The notes beneath the pieces are model-generated. The model saw only the letters and a program-made list of their open reading frames with translations. It was not told where the DNA came from and did not search any database. From NCBI RefSeq assembly GCF_905220365.1, contig NC_061129.1, positions 4,402,803 through 4,466,802 on the forward strand: DNA of 64,000 nucleotides, in the 5' to 3' direction. The DNA comes from Vanessa cardui. Taxonomy: Eukaryota; Arthropoda; Insecta; Lepidoptera; Nymphalidae. A program made the translations under genes and the position numbers. Position 1 is the stretch's first letter. The number at the start of each line of letters is the position of its first letter. Shown here one piece after another: positions 1 through 11,394 of the stretch.

Positions 1-44
1 AGGTTGACAGCTTGTCAACCTGATATAGGACGGAAACGCCGTCA
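1..44 (-). repeat. 3' LTR of the gypsy element, partial
   Basis: These 44 bp are identical to 3210-3253, the outer end of the other LTR. The rest of this LTR lies before the window. The first 21 bp hold a 9-bp inverted repeat (AGGTTGACA / TGTCAACCT, spacer GCT). Confidence 0.75.
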
Positions 45-244
45 CGGCCAGACTGACATTCGACCGTCCACGGGCGTTTAATCTGAAACAAATTAAGTTA
101 ACTGCGTAATCTGCTCGTTCATCCTGACTTAATGCTATTTATCAACTACTCAGCACCACAGATAGACCAATCGTTTGAAAATATGAACCTAAATTTTAAT
201 GTTCTATCTAAAATATGTCTCTGACACCACACTTCACATATTTA

Positions 245-570
245 AACATGACAGGTCTACCTCATCCAAGATATGACCTGGACGACATCTTTCGTCTTTA
301 CGAATAGCCAGACAAGCCAATCCTTGACAGGATATGACTCGGACGACACCTTTCGTCTTTACGAATAACCAGACAAGCCAATCCTTGGCAGAATTTGGCC
401 CGGACGACGCTTTTCGTCTCACTTATAACTAGCAATCATCCAGGACAAGCCAGCCCAGTCAGCGTAATGGACCCGACTCGGACGACAATTTTCGTCAGAT
501 GATGCTAGGTTCATCACATGACAAGCTGACCCTCTGCATGGGTGAGGCTCGGACGACAAATTTCGTCTAC
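245..570. repeat. Tandem imperfect hairpin repeats inside the retrotransposon
   Basis: Five copies of a GGACGAC-N(2-4)-TTTCGTC core occur near 280, 341, 402, 480 and 551. The core is itself an inverted repeat (GACGA...TCGTC). The first three copies are spaced about 61 bp and share flanks such as CCAGACAAGCCAATCCTTG; the last two are more diverged, at 71-78 bp spacing. The array lies between the integrase block and the 3' LTR, so it is in the untranslated 3' part of the element. Confidence 0.75.
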
Positions 571-713
571 TCTCTGGGACTAAGAAGTTCATCATCTAAT
601 CAAACAAATTTCTAAATACTCAAAATATTCACGACGTACATTACACATTCAACACCTGGCAGTAAGTATAGTATGTAGACAAATACCTACCTATGATGGT
701 GAATTGTCTTGTT

Positions 714-1261
714 TCAATGTATTTTAACTTCGTTAATAACGTCCCACGTTTCGGGGTCTGAATGAGCACTCACTGTGTCTGAGTTGGCTGACATAGTACG
801 TGAGTCCGCGGAAGCGGTATCCGAGCATACGGTCAAGGTGTCTAGACGGTCTAATGACTCGTTCTCATTATTAAAGCCTAATATATTGTCTTCATTATCC
901 GACGCCGTCTCGGCCTCATCCTCATTCAAAAGACTAGTCGCGATTTCTAGTGATCCGATATGTCCCTGGGGCACTGCGCGCAAATTCTCGTGAAAGTATT
1001 TAAGAACTAGATTGGAACTACCTGCTATGCTTTTAAGTTCGTAACGATCATTATTTAAAACTTCTGTAATTACGAAAGGACCTCTGAATTTCCTATCCAA
1101 TTTAGTTTTATTGCGTTCGTTGTTTTTAATGAACACGTAATCACCTTTAGAAAATGGTTTAATTTTTGCGCGACCGTGGTTAAATCTAACAGTTTCAGAT
1201 TCAGCAGCTTTCTGAATATTTATCGAAGCATCCTCCCTAATCAAATCGACATCCAAGCGAA
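714..1261 (-). pseudogene. Gypsy integrase C-terminal fragment
   Basis: This minus-strand frame resembles the C-terminal end of Ty3/gypsy integrases. A basic stretch leads to FSKGDYVFIKNN and KFRGPFVITEVL, the SH3-like GPF/Y module, followed by an acidic, Ser/Thr-rich tail. The zinc-binding and DDE core domains are missing because of the internal deletion. The plus-strand reading frame at 775-993 is only its shadow. Confidence 0.75.
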
Positions 1262-2158
1262 CCGCATTATTGTTATCGATACAGTATTAGAGTTTAACTC
1301 CCTATAATCTACACAAAGCCTAAACGAATTGTCCTTCTTTTTAACGAGGACAATCGGGCTTGCAAAAGGAGAGGAACTCTCTTGGATAACTCCAGCATCT
1401 AACAATTTTTTGACTTATTCCTTAATTATTTGTTTCTCTATAGGTGCGCGTTTGTTAGGACGTCTATACACTACTTTTTGAGGGTCTACCAAAATTATCT
1501 CAAATACTCCTGTCTTAACTGGTTTAGTCGGTGTACCTTCGATAAAATTATCAGAATATTTTCTTAAAATTGAAATCAACATATCCTTATTACATCCTTG
1601 TAAATCTGTATTAATTTGATATAAATCTAAAGGATCCGATTTATTACAAAAATTTGATTGTTCTTTGGCATATATAACAAGATTATCACTGTCAATTTTA
1701 ACACATAACCCTAAATCAAAAATATATCTGCCAATTATAATAGGATTTGATATGTTGCAATCTGGTACTACGTGAAAGAGCACCGATTTCAACCTCACTT
1801 AGAATTTGTGTAGTACATAGCAGATCATTACCACCGATACCACGGTAAGATAAACAACGTCTTTACGCGCAGTACCCAAAAGTTTATTGCAATAACTTTC
1901 TTTTAAAAGCGAACAAGATGATCCACTATCAAATAAAAAAGGGACAGACTCACCGGATGATGTTTTCAAAGTCCCCCTGGAGGGACGGTGCTCACAATGT
2001 TGGACCTCTTTGACCGCAGTCTTGCTTCCATTCTTCTTGTCAGGACAGTTAGTTGTCACGTGTCCTTTTTTTCCACAAGTGTAGCAAGACACGGAAGTTG
2101 TTTTCCAATGTTTGTGACGAGCTCGGTACCTCTTGAGATGCAGATCCGAAGTTGTCAC
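1262..2158 (-). pseudogene. Gypsy protease and reverse-transcriptase start
   Basis: The block at 1799-2158 holds a second knuckle (CYTCGKKGHVTTNC) and a retropepsin-like site (FLFDSGSSCSLL, with DSG in place of DTG). The block at 1415-1798 continues the linker before RT. After a stop at about 1415, the beginning of RT can be read (SPIVLVKKKDNSFRLCVDYR). The similarity then ends abruptly near 1262-1275 and integrase C-terminal sequence follows. The RT active site (YxDD), RNase H and the integrase DDE are absent. Confidence 0.75.
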
Positions 2159-2959
2159 GACGTTTTCGACAGTCTGCGAAGCGATGTCCTCTTATTCCAC
2201 AGAAGCTGCATCTGCCTGAGAATCTTTCAACTGACCGGAAACACTTGATCTCAGGCTTACTGGTATCTTCACCACCATCCGATTGGCGTTTTAAGGACAC
2301 ACCTCCGAGTACTCGAAATAGTTGAGTGCGAGTCGTAATATTGTGAGCATTTAATTCGCGACGTATAAGTCCATCCTTTTTTACACTGATATCACAAATC
2401 CAGTAACTACTTCTTCAGGCATCGTGCACTTCGGAATCCGTTCAATCAAGCTCCACAGACGTAGTGCAGATTCGGAAGCTGTTTCTTTGGCAGCGATTTG
2501 AAATCGTAATTTGTCGTCGAAGTAATCCTGCGGCAACTTTGGTTTTGAAAATTTCGCCAGTAGACATTGCTTGACCACGGTCCAGGTAATTTCGTTTATA
2601 TTCACTTTAGTAATGCAGGCTGCAGCTCGTCCTTTCAAGGCGCTGGTAAGGGCCATGAGCAAGTCTATTCCGTTTAAATTTTTCTTAAGAACGATAGCTT
2701 TGGTTATATTGCACCAAGCCTTAACGTCAGATTCTTCGTCGTCTGGATTAAAAGGTAGCAATTGCGTAGAATGAGTAGTGTTAGCAGTTGGTGTTTGCTG
2801 ACTTGCAAGAACCCGAGATAACAACGCCTCCATAGTGCTTAGTAACTTTTCGGCATCCGATTTTGTCCGTTGACACTCAACTTGAGCACCATCGAATCCC
2901 ACTTCTGATGAAAGGCCAGGAGGGCTTTCACCAGAAGAAGGGCCGTCACCAGAACTCAT
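2049..2959 (-). pseudogene. Gypsy gag remnant with CCHC zinc knuckle
   Basis: The block at 2381-2959 encodes an acidic N-terminus starting MSSGDGPSSGESPPG and a capsid-like helical stretch (WCNITKAIVLKK, LKGRAAACITKV). The next piece, 2049-2300, is in another frame and carries a CCHC knuckle (CSFCGIRGHRFADC). Stop codons and frame changes separate the two, so no intact Gag is made. It is a decayed transposon gene, not a host gene. Confidence 0.75.
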
Positions 2960-3011
2960 TTTATTTAGAGCGGGTAGATGGGCGTGGTAAAATAAACGAT
3001 CCAGTCCAAAA

Positions 3012-3253
3012 TGTTAATTACAATTTAATAATCACTGTAGTCACAGGAATAGTTCAAATACACAGCACTTTCACATAAAAATCAACTAAAATAGTTTAAA
3101 CAAAACGGCAATATGGCGGCAATCACAGCGATTCGTCATAAGTGTGGTAAACGGGCGCCGTCTCGTTTTTAAGATGGCTGCTCGCCTCCAACGACAATGA
3201 CGCTTCGCTAGGTTGACAGCTTGTCAACCTGATATAGGACGGAAACGCCGTCA
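3012..3253 (-). repeat. 5' LTR of the gypsy element
   Basis: The right end is fixed by the 44-bp match to the window start. The left limit at 3012 is inferred from the first TG after the end of the gag leader. That gives an LTR of about 242 bp bounded by TG and CA. No clear tRNA primer-binding match was recognised next to it. Confidence 0.55.
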
Positions 3254-4209
3254 AGCTAATATGAAATCACTTATAAGCTGAAATTGATAAATCCCGTTGT
3301 TCGACAAATAACATTTTATCTTTCAGTTTTTAATCCAGAGTAACTCTCTTTTTCAATGAGTCTCTTAGTTTTATTTAAAAAAATTGTTTCTTTTTCACAA
3401 CAACCCGTACACTTAAAATCTTAGTCCCCAAGATTTGTGGAGCAATAATGATGCAAAGAATGGCTAATATTTTTTACACTGCCATTGTCTGAGAGCGATA
3501 GTGAACACTTATCACCATTCTCTTCCTACCACCGCCTACCTATATATATATATATATACATAAAACTATATTTATTTACTAACAATAAATAACAATCCAA
3601 ATAAAATATATGTAATCTTACTTTAAGTAACGACAACTCACGCATGTCTTAAAGATTTAAATAATGATAAATTTATGATAATACTAACCTCCAGACAAAG
3701 TCACCTCTAGGTATTATGTTATTTATAAACTCACATAACACAAAATTACATACTAGAGAACGTATTTTAATTAGGGCTATTGTACGTAATGATACGTTAG
3801 CCTCAATCTGTCATTATTTGTCTAGTTTTTGCTACCGAGGTGCTCACCCAGTTTTTAATGACATCATATTTAGTCTGCCGCCTTAAAGCAACACGAGTTA
3901 ATGCGTTAATACGTCCATTAACGAGATGTAAACAAATATTTTACCTTTAAATCTTTTAATAGTCGCATTTAAAGCGATGAAACTTCGTCGTAAACAACAC
4001 GCTTTATATACTTATAAAAATGTTCCAGTTTTTCTCACAATATACTTTTAATTTAATTAGTTACTCGACTTGAGAGTGGACAAATAATTCCAAAACATAA
4101 AACAGGATTAAGTTTATAAGTCTACCACCCACAGTCGACAAAGCAATTTATTATGTAAGAAAAACGTATTGGTTTCTCAAGCGTTTATTTGAGGTTCAAT
4201 TTAATTTAG
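3254..4209. other. AT-rich intronic or flanking DNA, nothing recognised
   Basis: I see no coding similarity here. There is a short (TA)n run at about 3541-3557. The stretch lies between the retrotransposon and the GC-rich block ahead of the Wnt10 exons. Confidence 0.6.
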
Positions 4210-4625
4210 ATAGTCGCTTGAAATGATCCTAAAGTGTTGTAGATAGCGCCACTATTAAGCTATTGAGGCGGCGCGCGGCCCGGACCGATGCCGCTCCGGG
4301 CCCCATATTAGCCCGCCGTATTTCACGAACCGCCCGCCGAGGTGAGAACATAATAAGCGGTTCGGGGCCATTTTTAATATTCCGGCTTCATTACGACGTA
4401 TTACAGACGTCTTGGGTGGCGAATTCTATCGCGGGCGCTCTTAATACCACGTTATTAAGGCCTGCAGGATCGAAAGGCGGTCCGGCACACCGATTTATTT
4501 GAATTTTTGCTCCGACTCAATTTGGGAAATTGTTCGCCGGCGGCAATCGCGAAATTAAGACGTCAGAGTGATTGCAGTGAGGCGTTTAATTATGTAAATG
4601 TTATGAACTAGAGGTGGGTGGCTCG
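4210..4625. promoter_or_regulatory. GC/CpG-rich block in the presumed Wnt10 intron
   Basis: This block of roughly 400 bp is sharply richer in G+C and CpG than the flanking AT-rich DNA. It starts with a run such as GCGGCGCGCGGCCCGGACCG. A 79-codon open frame (4263-4502) crosses it, but it has no Wnt-like or other recognisable domain and no convincing splice context. The composition and position suggest a conserved cis-regulatory element, which is inference only. An old GC-rich transposon piece is the alternative. Confidence 0.35.
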
Positions 4626-5064
4626 ATCGCGTAATTGTGCCAAATATGCGATCACGTATCGGGATTACTCGAATTCATCATTTTTGTTAGCTGTCGCTGT
4701 AGAAATTAATGATCTCGTCCCACGGGCAAGGGATTTACATTACGCTAATATTGGTAATATAACGCCAGTAAAGATTCCAGTAGGCATTCTCTTTCCTATA
4801 TCTCTAACAATCATTGTCATATTTCCACCTGTATACACAGAAACTTTAATAAATTAAAAACTAACTGAATCAGTTCTTAAATTTACCACTTTCAAAGATA
4901 CAGAATACAGAACATACAGAATTTATTTTACCATCTTTCATGATAGGAATACTTAAAAATATAATAAGTTCTAAATACATTGTGCAATGAAGTATGTAAT
5001 TGTATTACCGTTTGGGAATAAGTATAATATTTCATTTCTATTAATTAACAACTATTCTTTTTAG

Positions 5065-6776
5065 ATATTAGCCTCGCACATGGAGGTACGCTGTAAATGT
5101 CACGGTCTATCCGGGAGCTGTCAATTGCGGACGTGCTGGCGGGCCGCACCAGATTTCAGGGTTGTGGCTTCGAGCATCAAACGACAGTACCGAAAGGTAT
5201 TATGTTATTTCATTTAAGAAACGAAGGCTTTTTTATGGTATAGGTTGGCGGATATGGCGAGCATATGGGCCACCTGATGGTAAGTGGTCACCATCACCCA
5301 TAAACAATGATGCTGTAAGAAATATTAACTATTCCTTACATCGTCAATGTGCTACCAACCTTGGGAACTAAGATGTTATGTCCCTTGTGCCTGTAGTTAC
5401 ACTGGCTCACTCACCCTTCAAACCGGAACACAACAATACTGAGTACTGTTATTTGGTGGTAGAATATCTGATGAGTGGGTGGTACCTACCCAGACGGGCT
5501 TGCACAAAGCCCTACCACCAAGTAAACGGACTGGTAACTAGGCCATACAGTTCCTGGTGGTCATCGTTTCAAAAACTAGGAAGTATAAAACATTGCTTTC
5601 ACTGTAAAAATACAATTTCCAAATGTAGAATGTTATATTTCTTGTGCTAATATTTCCAATAGCTTACCACACTTCGAAACATACTAAAACATAACAAAAC
5701 ATTAGCATTGGATAACTGATTAGTCGATAGTTACTGGTATCTATCCAGTTAAACTTTCTAAAGCCCTTATGATCAGTAGTAATTTTGACCTTTTAATAAA
5801 TCAATATATGTGCTTACAAAATTAATCATAATGCGGGTGGATATCTTCCTTCGCTGCTGACCACAACATAAAATCTGAGTGAAAAAAAGCACATGAATTC
5901 ATAGAAGATTACTCCGAGTTTGACTCTGAACACATCGCTTAATGTTCCCTCCCATTACAAAGTGTAATATTAAATACAATTAATATACAAATTACATTTA
6001 TATATTATATTATGGTATATTCTTATAGAATATAGAAATAAAATTTAAGACTTTAATTTTTTAGGTGTACTGTAATTCATAACACTGTGAATGTTTAACT
6101 GACTAATCTGTTTTTTTATATTATGATAGGCACTTATCGTGGCTCAAGAGGAATTGAATAACGATCCGTCAATACTCCGAGGTAGACCACGAGGTAGAAG
6201 GCGAAGTCGAGCAAGACCAGCTCCGAAGACGAGTTTGTTGTTCTTAGAAAAGTAAGTGTTACTTAACAAACACATATAAAGATATTGTTTCCATTCGTTG
6301 ATTTATTTAGAACATCCAACAGACAAGATGCACAGGGAAACACTAATAATATAAAAAGATGATCGAAAATACTTATGATACAAATAGTAGTTACCAAAAG
6401 TACCCAAAATTTCAACAAAACAGCAATGGTTCAGCTTTAGTTATTTTGGGGCATGTTCAGTGTATTTAGAATTTAACAAAATTAGCAGCATTTTCCATGA
6501 AAAGACCACTTCTTAATAATAAAATACGTTTCTGTCCGTAGATCTCCTAGTTTTTGCGAAGTCGACCCCAAAATGGACTCTGCTGGAACATCAGGACGCG
6601 TATGCCGTATTGGCAGAACGTCCCGGACAGGTTCCTGTGACCTACTCTGCTGCGGGAGAGGACACGCACTCATCAGAAAGTCCAGCATCAAACCGTGCAA
6701 CTGCACCTTCCACTGGTGCTGCAGAGTCGACTGTCAGAAATGCCAGGACGATAAATGGGTTGCCATATGCAAATAA
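5065..6776 (+). CDS. Wnt10: Wnt10, C-terminal three coding exons
   Basis: Exons are 5065-5196, 6130-6251 and 6542-6776 (TAA). They join in frame at AAG|GCA and AA|A. Exon 1 holds the Wnt hallmark CKCHGLSGSCQLRTCW, whose serine is the acyl-modified position in this family. It continues APDFR, as in WNT10 proteins. Exon 2 carries a strongly basic insert (GRPRGRRRRSRARPAPK) and then LLFLEK; exon 3 starts SPSFC and contains the cysteine-rich C-terminal domain (CCGRGH, CNCTFHWCCRVDCQKC). The product is a secreted, lipid-modified ligand for Frizzled receptors. N-terminal exons must lie before the window, since 5065 is a splice acceptor. In insects Wnt10 usually lies near Wnt1 and Wnt6. Family assignment rests on QL.TCW..APDFR and the basic insert; Wnt identity is certain and subtype likely. 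Confidence 0.9.
5228..5520 (+). repeat. Dispersed ~290-bp repeat, family A, in a Wnt10 intron
   Basis: The sequence from GCATATGGGCCACCTGATGG to ACAAAGCCCTACCACCA is repeated almost unchanged at 50412-50700 and in a more diverged form at 61700-61998, with a decayed reverse copy near 27130-27260. It has no coding capacity. It is a high-copy nonautonomous element typical of butterfly introns. Confidence 0.85.
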
Positions 6777-7261
6777 ATAACCTAATATTTAATAAAATAT
6801 TCATGATATTTTAATTAAAAATCAATAATAATGAATTCGTAAATAAATAACGAAATATAATATAATCATTCATGATTCGATAATAATCTTTTATTAATGA
6901 CATACGGCGTGGGATTATTATATTTGAATTTAGAAACGAACTCTTTTCATAATCTGTAATTATCTTCAGCTGGTTGTGTTAGAAAGTCACTTAATTTGTA
7001 ACTCAACCATGCATGTTACGTATTGAATGCGACATGAGATGGCGTATTAGAATGTATTATCCTGTGTGGCATTACATAATCTAATTATAAACACGCACAT
7101 CACTGGCAATACAATATATTCAGTGTGATAGAGACCATGCATGTACCGAACGGCTAAATTAAAAAAAAAACACATATGTAACAAAACATACGTAACTGGA
7201 TAAAATACTATTATTTTAATTGAAAGTAATTGAAAAATTAACGTTGTAATATTTCTTTTAT
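6777..7261. other. Wnt10 downstream region, nothing coding
   Basis: This is AT-rich DNA after the Wnt10 stop, with possible AATAAA-type signals near 6790. It probably contains the 3' UTR. The long minus-strand frame from 7047 lacks any recognisable domain. Confidence 0.5.
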
Positions 7262-7693
7262 ATTGTATGGCTGTTCTATATGGATCAGAGTATTGAGCTA
7301 CAAAAGGGATGACTGAAAGACAATTGCATGTTGCGGAGATGAGAATGCTGAGAGGAATATGTGGTGTTACGTGAATGGATAGAGTAAGGAATGAGTACAT
7401 AAGAGGAAGTTTGAAAGTGACACCGATAGCCGAGAAGTTGTGTGGAAGGCGGCTATCATGGTATGGGCATGTAATGTGGAGGAATGTGGAACATATTTTG
7501 AGGAAAGCCTTGAGCATGAATGTGGATGGATATAGAGATAGAGGACGACCAAGGAAATGATGGATGGATTGTGTGAAAGACGATATGGTTAGAAAGAATG
7601 TTACTTATGAGATGACGTCTGATAGAGAAGTATGGAGAGAAAAGACATGCTGCGCCGACCCCAAATAAAATTGGAATAAGGGCAAGAGGATGA
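7262..7693 (+). mobile_element. Non-LTR retrotransposon 3' end (RT C-terminal tail)
   Basis: The translation reads LYGSEY, then after frame breaks MDRVRNEYIRGS, IAEKLCGRRLSWYGHVM and GYRDRGRPRK. This is the C-terminal extension found after reverse transcriptase in many arthropod LINEs. It ends in CCCCAAATAAAATTGG and related sequence. The same tail occurs in reverse orientation at 38152-38395. It is a 5'-truncated dead copy with stop codons (TGA after GRPRK). Confidence 0.75.
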
Positions 7694-7817
7694 TGAATAT
7701 TTCTTTTATATTACTTTACTAGCTTTAAATAATTAATACGCATTGTCGTATTGATTTAAATCCAGTATGTGACGGAAGGATTGATAACCATGCTGTATAT
7801 AAGTCATGCATTGGTCG

Positions 7818-8116
7818 ATACTACGACACTACTTAGATTTAGCATCGGCAAAATTCGTAAAACCGATCATATCCGATTTTAGTACGCTATCCCTAATAAT
7901 CAATATTTATTTCTTATGTGAATATGATCTTTATATAAACATAATAATTCGTAATATCCTAATATATTCGTCAATTTGACACGTCGATTTACATGCACTT
8001 GCTTTCTCGGGTTGAACTGACGCGAGAATGTATAGCGGCGAATAGTGTCAAATGGCGCGATAGGGAGCTATTTCTATTGGTTGTATAAATTGGCAGTAAT
8101 CGGTTTTATTGAATTA
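7818..8116. mobile_element. TIR element (MITE) family B, copy 1, right end lost
   Basis: It starts with ACTACGACACTACTTAGAT and shares its body with the copies at 29903-30225 and 48564-48871. The body includes CGCTATCCC, CTTATGTGAATATGATCTT and CAATTTGACACGTCGA. The right terminal inverted repeat is missing: similarity stops at GGTTTTATTGAAT. Confidence 0.75.
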
Positions 8117-10860
8117 AATCAAGTATTAAAATAAACGTATTATTTTATCTGTACCTACCTTTAGATTTTTTTTATACTTTATTTTATTAATCGACTAATA
8201 ATAAATTATTTTAGCATAAGATTATGAAATGGTTGTAATAGATAAAAAATACAGGTTATATTTGTTAAAATATCAGTATTAGACAAATCTTAGACTTAAT
8301 TAATATTAATTTGTAATTAATTCTTAATTAATCATATATTGTAATTCAATGTTTTGTAAATATTAGTTAAATTAAATGCATAAATATTTAACTTACGACA
8401 CGCATAACTTATAACGCAGAAATATGATAGTTATACCAATATACATTCCGTAAGTTGTAAATAATTCCTATCACGTTATTCAGTTGCCAACATTTCCAAT
8501 ATAGTGATATTTATTTTATTTTTAATATTTATTTTTATTTAATTCAATATTGTAACATTTTATTGTCTTTAAATAAAAATCATTGAATTAATCGTGTCTT
8601 TATTTCTTCTGAATTTATCTATTATTGACAATTGCTTGCACTGGATTTGCTTATTTAATCCAGCGATAAAATATTACCTACAGCGATGACAGTTTCAAGA
8701 AGCCTTTCTAAGAAACAATTAAAAGCGAAGCATAATCTATAAATAAACACTTCAAAAACTCAAAACAGTCCTAAACATTGAGGGCAATTAACGAAGAGAA
8801 TGCTGTCAAAATCCCTTAGAATTTCATCCATTTCGGAGCCATAGTATTTTGTCAGAACGACGTCTCAATGGCGCGCGTGCAATTATTCTGTTATTTTCGT
8901 TTAATTTGGCCCTTTAACATCAAGAGCGGCTCTTGTGCTGGTCCGACACTTTCAGGACTGACATATTCAACAAAAACTCGAAAATCTGAAGCTCAATTAC
9001 AATGCTTGGCGAAATGTATCAGATTGATTTTTTTGTCGTTGTTTTTGTTTGACGTCTTATAGAACCCTCTTAGAAAGAAAACGATTGTATTTTGTTGTGT
9101 ATGTGTAAGTATTTTGTTTGCCCAATACGTACCTACACATAAGAATAATTAATTAATAAATATTTACAAAGGAAATTTTGTCATGTTAAAAATACTTCAT
9201 AATAAGTTTTTAACTAACATGATTATTTTTTTTATTACTACTAGTATTTAAAACGAGATATTTATAATATTTTCTATTTTTATTTGGAGCTCGATATTAC
9301 GACATTATCTACGAATGTCTTGTTCACGAGAACAACAACAAATACCCCTTTTATATACTTATAGTAACACTTCCTAATTTCGAGTTTGTAAACTTTCTGT
9401 CTAAATCATACTAATAATTTTAAATTACTTTAATGCGTCTGTATGATTTTTAGTCACAAAATCTTGTAATTTAGGATTATTATAACTTAACTGGACACAG
9501 CAACGTATTGTCTGTAAGTTTCCTGTCTTTGCACGGCATAAACCTCTGAGTCGTGTACAGTAATCAATAATAATTTTCTCTCGTATTAAGCAAGTTTCTA
9601 AAAATCCAAGATTTAACACAATGCCTGTAGAGAAGTCGAGATGTAGCCTTATTGACAGGTTTACGGTACACAGGACATCTCAAGTATTAAGGTAACTGTT
9701 TGCTTTGTATTCTGCAACGTTTTGTTCCGACTCTCAATGTTGCATACGCTTCACGGAATACTCTCGTATGACGGATCGCTTTTGAGATTATTAAGGATCG
9801 GCTATCAATAACATTGTGTATCAATAACATAATGGCGTGACTGAAACTTTTGAGATGCAGGAAACAAGATTGTTATAAAAACAAAATAGTTACTACATAC
9901 GTAAAAAAAAAATTACATTTATTTACATAATTCAATTTTATGTAATATAATTAAATGCAAGAGATTGCTTGAACACTTGATTCGGACCCGGTCAAGCGCC
10001 ATTAAAATTTTATATGCCTATATATTGTGATAGGTATGTGAGGAAACCTGACTGTGTTAGATAAAACTTTTCTAATATGTATTCTCTAGCTCACGTTGAG
10101 GCAGCGTAATGGAGGACGCTTAGCTCAACATACTCTCAACTCAATGTTTAAGGATCTCCAATTTCTATATACCTACGTAGAATGCGATTTAGTCTTTAAT
10201 TATTGGATATAAATTATTGATTAAGGATAATCTGACTTGATAGAATTTAAGCCTATTAAAGTAGGTACACAATAACACACAATTCATTTTGAGTATTTCT
10301 CTCAATACTTAACATAAAAACGTAAACTACAATCAAATGTTAGTACTAGAACCGAAATGTAAATCGTTTTAGTAATATAGAAAGTGTGTTGAAACTATTA
10401 ATTAGATTATGTGTATAATGAATCAGAAAAATAGAAAACATACTATCCATAATTTGTAACTAGAATTTCTGTTTCAATTTATTGTTAATGTTTAGTTTTG
10501 GAGATTATTCCACTACACAACAATTTATATGGGACGTAATGAATAGGAGACGAATTACTAAGCACACTTAGATGTTTAAACTCCAAAAAATATTTGCTAA
10601 CTATAGATTTGGAAACACATCGACTTTTAAAAAAATCCTTCCAGCTATTTGTGATGGATCGAACATCAAATATCAAACTAAATAAATGAATAATAGAAAG
10701 TTCTTTTTATTTATATTAAACTATTTACACTTAGTAAATAATTTCATTTAAATAAAATTTTTGATAAATTATTTTCATAAATTATTCGAACGCATTTTTT
10801 TTGCAAACATTTAATAAAGGTCTTATGTCTTTATGATCAGTTATAGTTATAATATAACGA
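8117..10860. other. Gene-poor AT-rich intergenic DNA
   Basis: No exon with recognisable similarity was found. Two stretches of less AT-rich sequence (about 8780-9020 and 9560-9850) stand out slightly, but their open frames (8868-9062 +, 9425-9619 -) look random. They could be conserved noncoding elements. Confidence 0.5.
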
Positions 10861-10879
10861 CTCATATAATGTTATTACG

Positions 10880-11034
10880 TTTTTAGTTCGGCATACAAAG
10901 TCGCGATGAAATGTAGTCGCAACCTAAGTCTGTTATAGCGGATTAGTGAGGATTTAATACCTGAAGCCCCAGCACTTGTTAGACCTCACGTTCCTAGAAT
11001 TTAGTTCAGCTTGTGTCTCGTTGCAGAACACACG
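10880..11034 (+). promoter_or_regulatory. Candidate ninaC promoter and noncoding first exon
   Basis: A stretch of ordinary base composition ends in ACACACG|GTAAGC, a good splice donor at 11035. The first coding exon of ninaC begins behind an acceptor at 11371, so a 5' UTR exon ending here fits. Two GGATT-type motifs (GGATTAGTGAGGATTTAAT, about 10940-10958) resemble binding sites of K50 homeodomain proteins such as Orthodenticle, which act on photoreceptor genes. The transcription start itself is not identifiable. Confidence 0.35.
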
Positions 11035-11394
11035 GTAAGCACTTTGAGAGAGTTATTTTATTATTCAATGTTTTTTTTGTTAATAAATTTAATTTTCTTC
11101 CAATATAGGACCCCTCCACGACTAGCAAATTTAGCAGTAGATTGATTTTACGTTATAAATCTCCTTTGAATATAAAATAAGTAAAATTAAATGCGTATTA
11201 ATTTGCTTCTTTTGATATTATTTGATAGTAGCGTATAATTATTTTTATATTCTAACTATTATAGTCAAGTGTAGCTCAATATTTTATGTAAAACTTAAAT
11301 TTATTGCAATTTCAAATTCTTATTCGGATTTTATTATTAATCGATCGTACTTGTTCGTCATCTAGTTTCAGTGACACATGACCAACTAAACAAA

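Larger units (their letters stand above)
1..3253 (-). mobile_element. Degenerate Ty3/gypsy-type LTR retrotransposon
   Basis: The same 44-bp sequence ends both sides (1-44 and 3210-3253) and finishes in ...GTCA, so the element reads TG... on the minus strand. Between the ends, minus-strand reading blocks follow the order gag, two CCHC knuckles, a retropepsin-like DSG motif, the start of reverse transcriptase and the C-terminal integrase. The rest of RT, RNase H and the integrase core is missing, and the junction lies near 1262-1275. Several frame breaks separate the blocks, so it cannot be autonomous. The left LTR runs off the window. The neighbouring Wnt10 exons read the other way, so this is probably an antisense intronic insertion. 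I see no envelope-like frame. No polypurine tract is obvious beside the left LTR. Confidence 0.85.

Noticed and set aside
4263..4502. 79-codon open frame in the GC-rich block
   Set aside because: Arg/Ala-rich because of base composition; no domain, no splice context, no relation to Wnt sequence.
7047..7517. 156-codon minus-strand open frame
   Set aside because: It is largely the complement of the LINE tail and AT-rich flank; hydrophobic by composition.
9425..9619. 64-codon minus-strand frame rich in Cys
   Set aside because: No signal peptide, no cysteine spacing of a known family, isolated.
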